Assembly (NCBI GenBank): GCA_014800105.1
Contig: JAAVGQ010000140.1
Coordinates: 1-7,735 of the forward strand
Direction: 5' to 3'
From: Bacteroidales bacterium
GTDB lineage: Bacteria > Bacteroidota > Bacteroidia > Bacteroidales > Muribaculaceae
DNA length: 7,735 bases
The notes beneath the pieces are model-generated. The model saw nothing but the letters and a program-made list of their open reading frames with translations. It was not told where the DNA came from and ran no database searches. Shown here one piece after another: positions 6,967 to 7,735 of this stretch. Position 1 is the stretch's first letter, and every line of letters starts with the position of its first letter. The position numbers were made by a program, and so were the translations under genes.

Positions 6967-6998
6967 TTTGATTTTTAACAAAAAAAATCGTAAATTTG
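6967..6998 (+). promoter_or_regulatory. Bacteroidetes-type promoter for the SusC-like gene
   Basis: TTTG at 6967-6970 is followed after 20 bp by TAAATTTG at 6991-6998, an exact TAnnTTTG match. The inferred start is about 7003-7006, which leaves a leader of about 100 nt before the ATG at 7109. The spacer contains an A8 run (6980-6987). A C8 run ends 18 bp upstream of the TTTG box. The leader is AT-rich, with a weak AATTC-tttt-GAATT hairpin at 7066-7079 and no Shine-Dalgarno sequence. Confidence 0.75.
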
Positions 6999-7108
6999 CT
7001 TTCAAGTCTAAAAGTTATTAAAAAAACTCTCTTCCAGTCAGCTACCACGAAAACTATTAACAAGAAATTCTTTTGAATTAAAACCAATATTAACACAAAT
7101 ATCAATCC

Positions 7109-7735
7109 ATGAAAAAAACGTTGCAAGAATCTGTGGGACGTCGAAAGACAGTCCCCACGAAGTGCCTCCTGTCGTTGGCATTTCTGCTCGTTTCGATCCT
7201 CTGCCCTTTAGCAGCAGCTGCATCGATTAAAATTTCAGGTACGGTCACTGACGAAAATAACGAGCCCCTCATCGGTGCTACTGTTATTGAAGTCGGTACC
7301 AGTAATGGTACAATGACCGACTTTGATGGTAACTTCTTCCTTGACGTAGCCAACAAGATGGCAACCATTAAGGTGTCATACGTAGGTTACAAAGACCAGG
7401 AGATTAAAGTTGGTAACAAGACGATGTTTCGTGTGATTCTCGAGGAGAACATAACTGAACTTCAAGAAGCTGTCGTTGTGGGTTACGGCACACAGCAGAA
7501 GGCTTCAGTCGTTGGTGCTATCAACACAATTGAGCCTGAGAAACTTCGTGTTAACTCAACCCGCTCAATGACAGGTAATCTCGCCGGTCAGCTCGCAGGT
7601 GTAATCGCCTATCGTCCTACTGGTGAGCCCGGTTATGACTCATCTAACTTCTGGATTCGTGGTATCTCATCATTCGCTGGCGGTACTTCTCCCCTCGTTC
7701 TTATCGACGGTGTTGAACGTAGCCTCGATGATATC
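7109..7735 (+). CDS. SusC/RagA family TonB-dependent outer-membrane receptor, N-terminal part (3' end outside window)
   Basis: The frame is open from the ATG at 7109 to the window edge (209 residues), so the gene is cut; full members are about 1,000 residues. The family forms the outer-membrane channel of SusCD nutrient importers, powered by TonB. A signal peptide with a long basic start (MKKTLQESVGRRKTVPTK) and a hydrophobic core (19-34) ends at about A38. A carboxypeptidase-D-like regulatory domain follows at about 41-113, with ISGTVTDENNEPLIGATV, TDFDGNF and VSYVGYKDQ as typical parts. ELQEAVVVGYGTQQK (118-131) is the usual link with the TonB-box region. The plug then begins, with LAGQLAGV (158-165), FWIRGISSF (181-189) and PLVLIDGVERSLDDI (195-209), a SusC signature. 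No STN domain is present, so an anti-sigma-linked transducer is unlikely. A SusD-like gene is expected downstream. The substrate cannot be told from this part. Confidence 0.95.
   Translation, partial: MKKTLQESVGRRKTVPTKCLLSLAFLLVSILCPLAAAASIKISGTVTDENNEPLIGATVIEVGTSNGTMTDFDGNFFLDVANKMATIKVSYVGYKDQEIKVGNKTMFRVILEENITELQEAVVVGYGTQQKASVVGAINTIEPEKLRVNSTRSMTGNLAGQLAGVIAYRPTGEPGYDSSNFWIRGISSFAGGTSPLVLIDGVERSLDDI

Noticed and set aside
6923..7368. Three overlapping minus-strand frames of 60-88 codons across the susC start
   Set aside because: They lie opposite the susC leader and its N-terminal coding region, show no domain, and conflict with the clear + strand promoter and gene.

Overview
The window looks like ordinary chromosomal DNA from a member of the Bacteroidales. 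A gut Muribaculaceae or Bacteroides relative is my best guess; I infer the family from protein style and gene order, not from a search. Four things support the order. The gene order (DUF6242-like, DUF6089-like, undecaprenyl diphosphate synthase, BamA, two OmpH/Skp chaperones) is a known Bacteroidales envelope cluster. A SusC/RagA-type TonB-dependent receptor follows. Two promoters fit the Bacteroidetes TTTG / TAnnTTTG pattern. Start codons are preceded by A-rich leaders with no Shine-Dalgarno sequence. All genes are on the + strand, and every complete gene ends in TAA.

Layout. Positions 1-1008 hold the C-terminal part of a beta-propeller-like DUF6242-type protein. Positions 1033-1722 encode a small outer-membrane barrel protein (DUF6089 type). 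Positions 1728-2477 encode the UppS-type isoprenyl transferase. Positions 2533-5166 encode BamA, with five POTRA domains and a barrel that carries a striking Tyr/Gly loop. Positions 5282-5797 and 6000-6503 encode two different Skp/OmpH periplasmic chaperones. The second has its own promoter at about 5835-5865. A strong intrinsic terminator at 6574-6613 closes the block. About 350 bp of AT-rich DNA with no supported gene follows. A clear promoter (6967-6998) then leads to a SusC-like gene that starts at 7109 and runs off the right edge.

The block from 1 to 6503 reads as an envelope-building operon. UppS makes the lipid carrier for peptidoglycan and surface glycans. The Skp proteins carry unfolded outer-membrane proteins across the periplasm, and BamA inserts them into the outer membrane. 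The DUF6089 protein is probably a BamA client. The SusC-like gene is a separate transcription unit and probably the first gene of a nutrient-uptake (SusCD) locus.

I found no CRISPR array, tRNA, rRNA, insertion sequence, phage gene or defence system. I also see no convincing undescribed system. The points most worth a second look are the aromatic BamA loop, the CxxCH tail of the DUF6089 protein, the homopolymer tracts at the susC promoter, and the non-coding gap before it.
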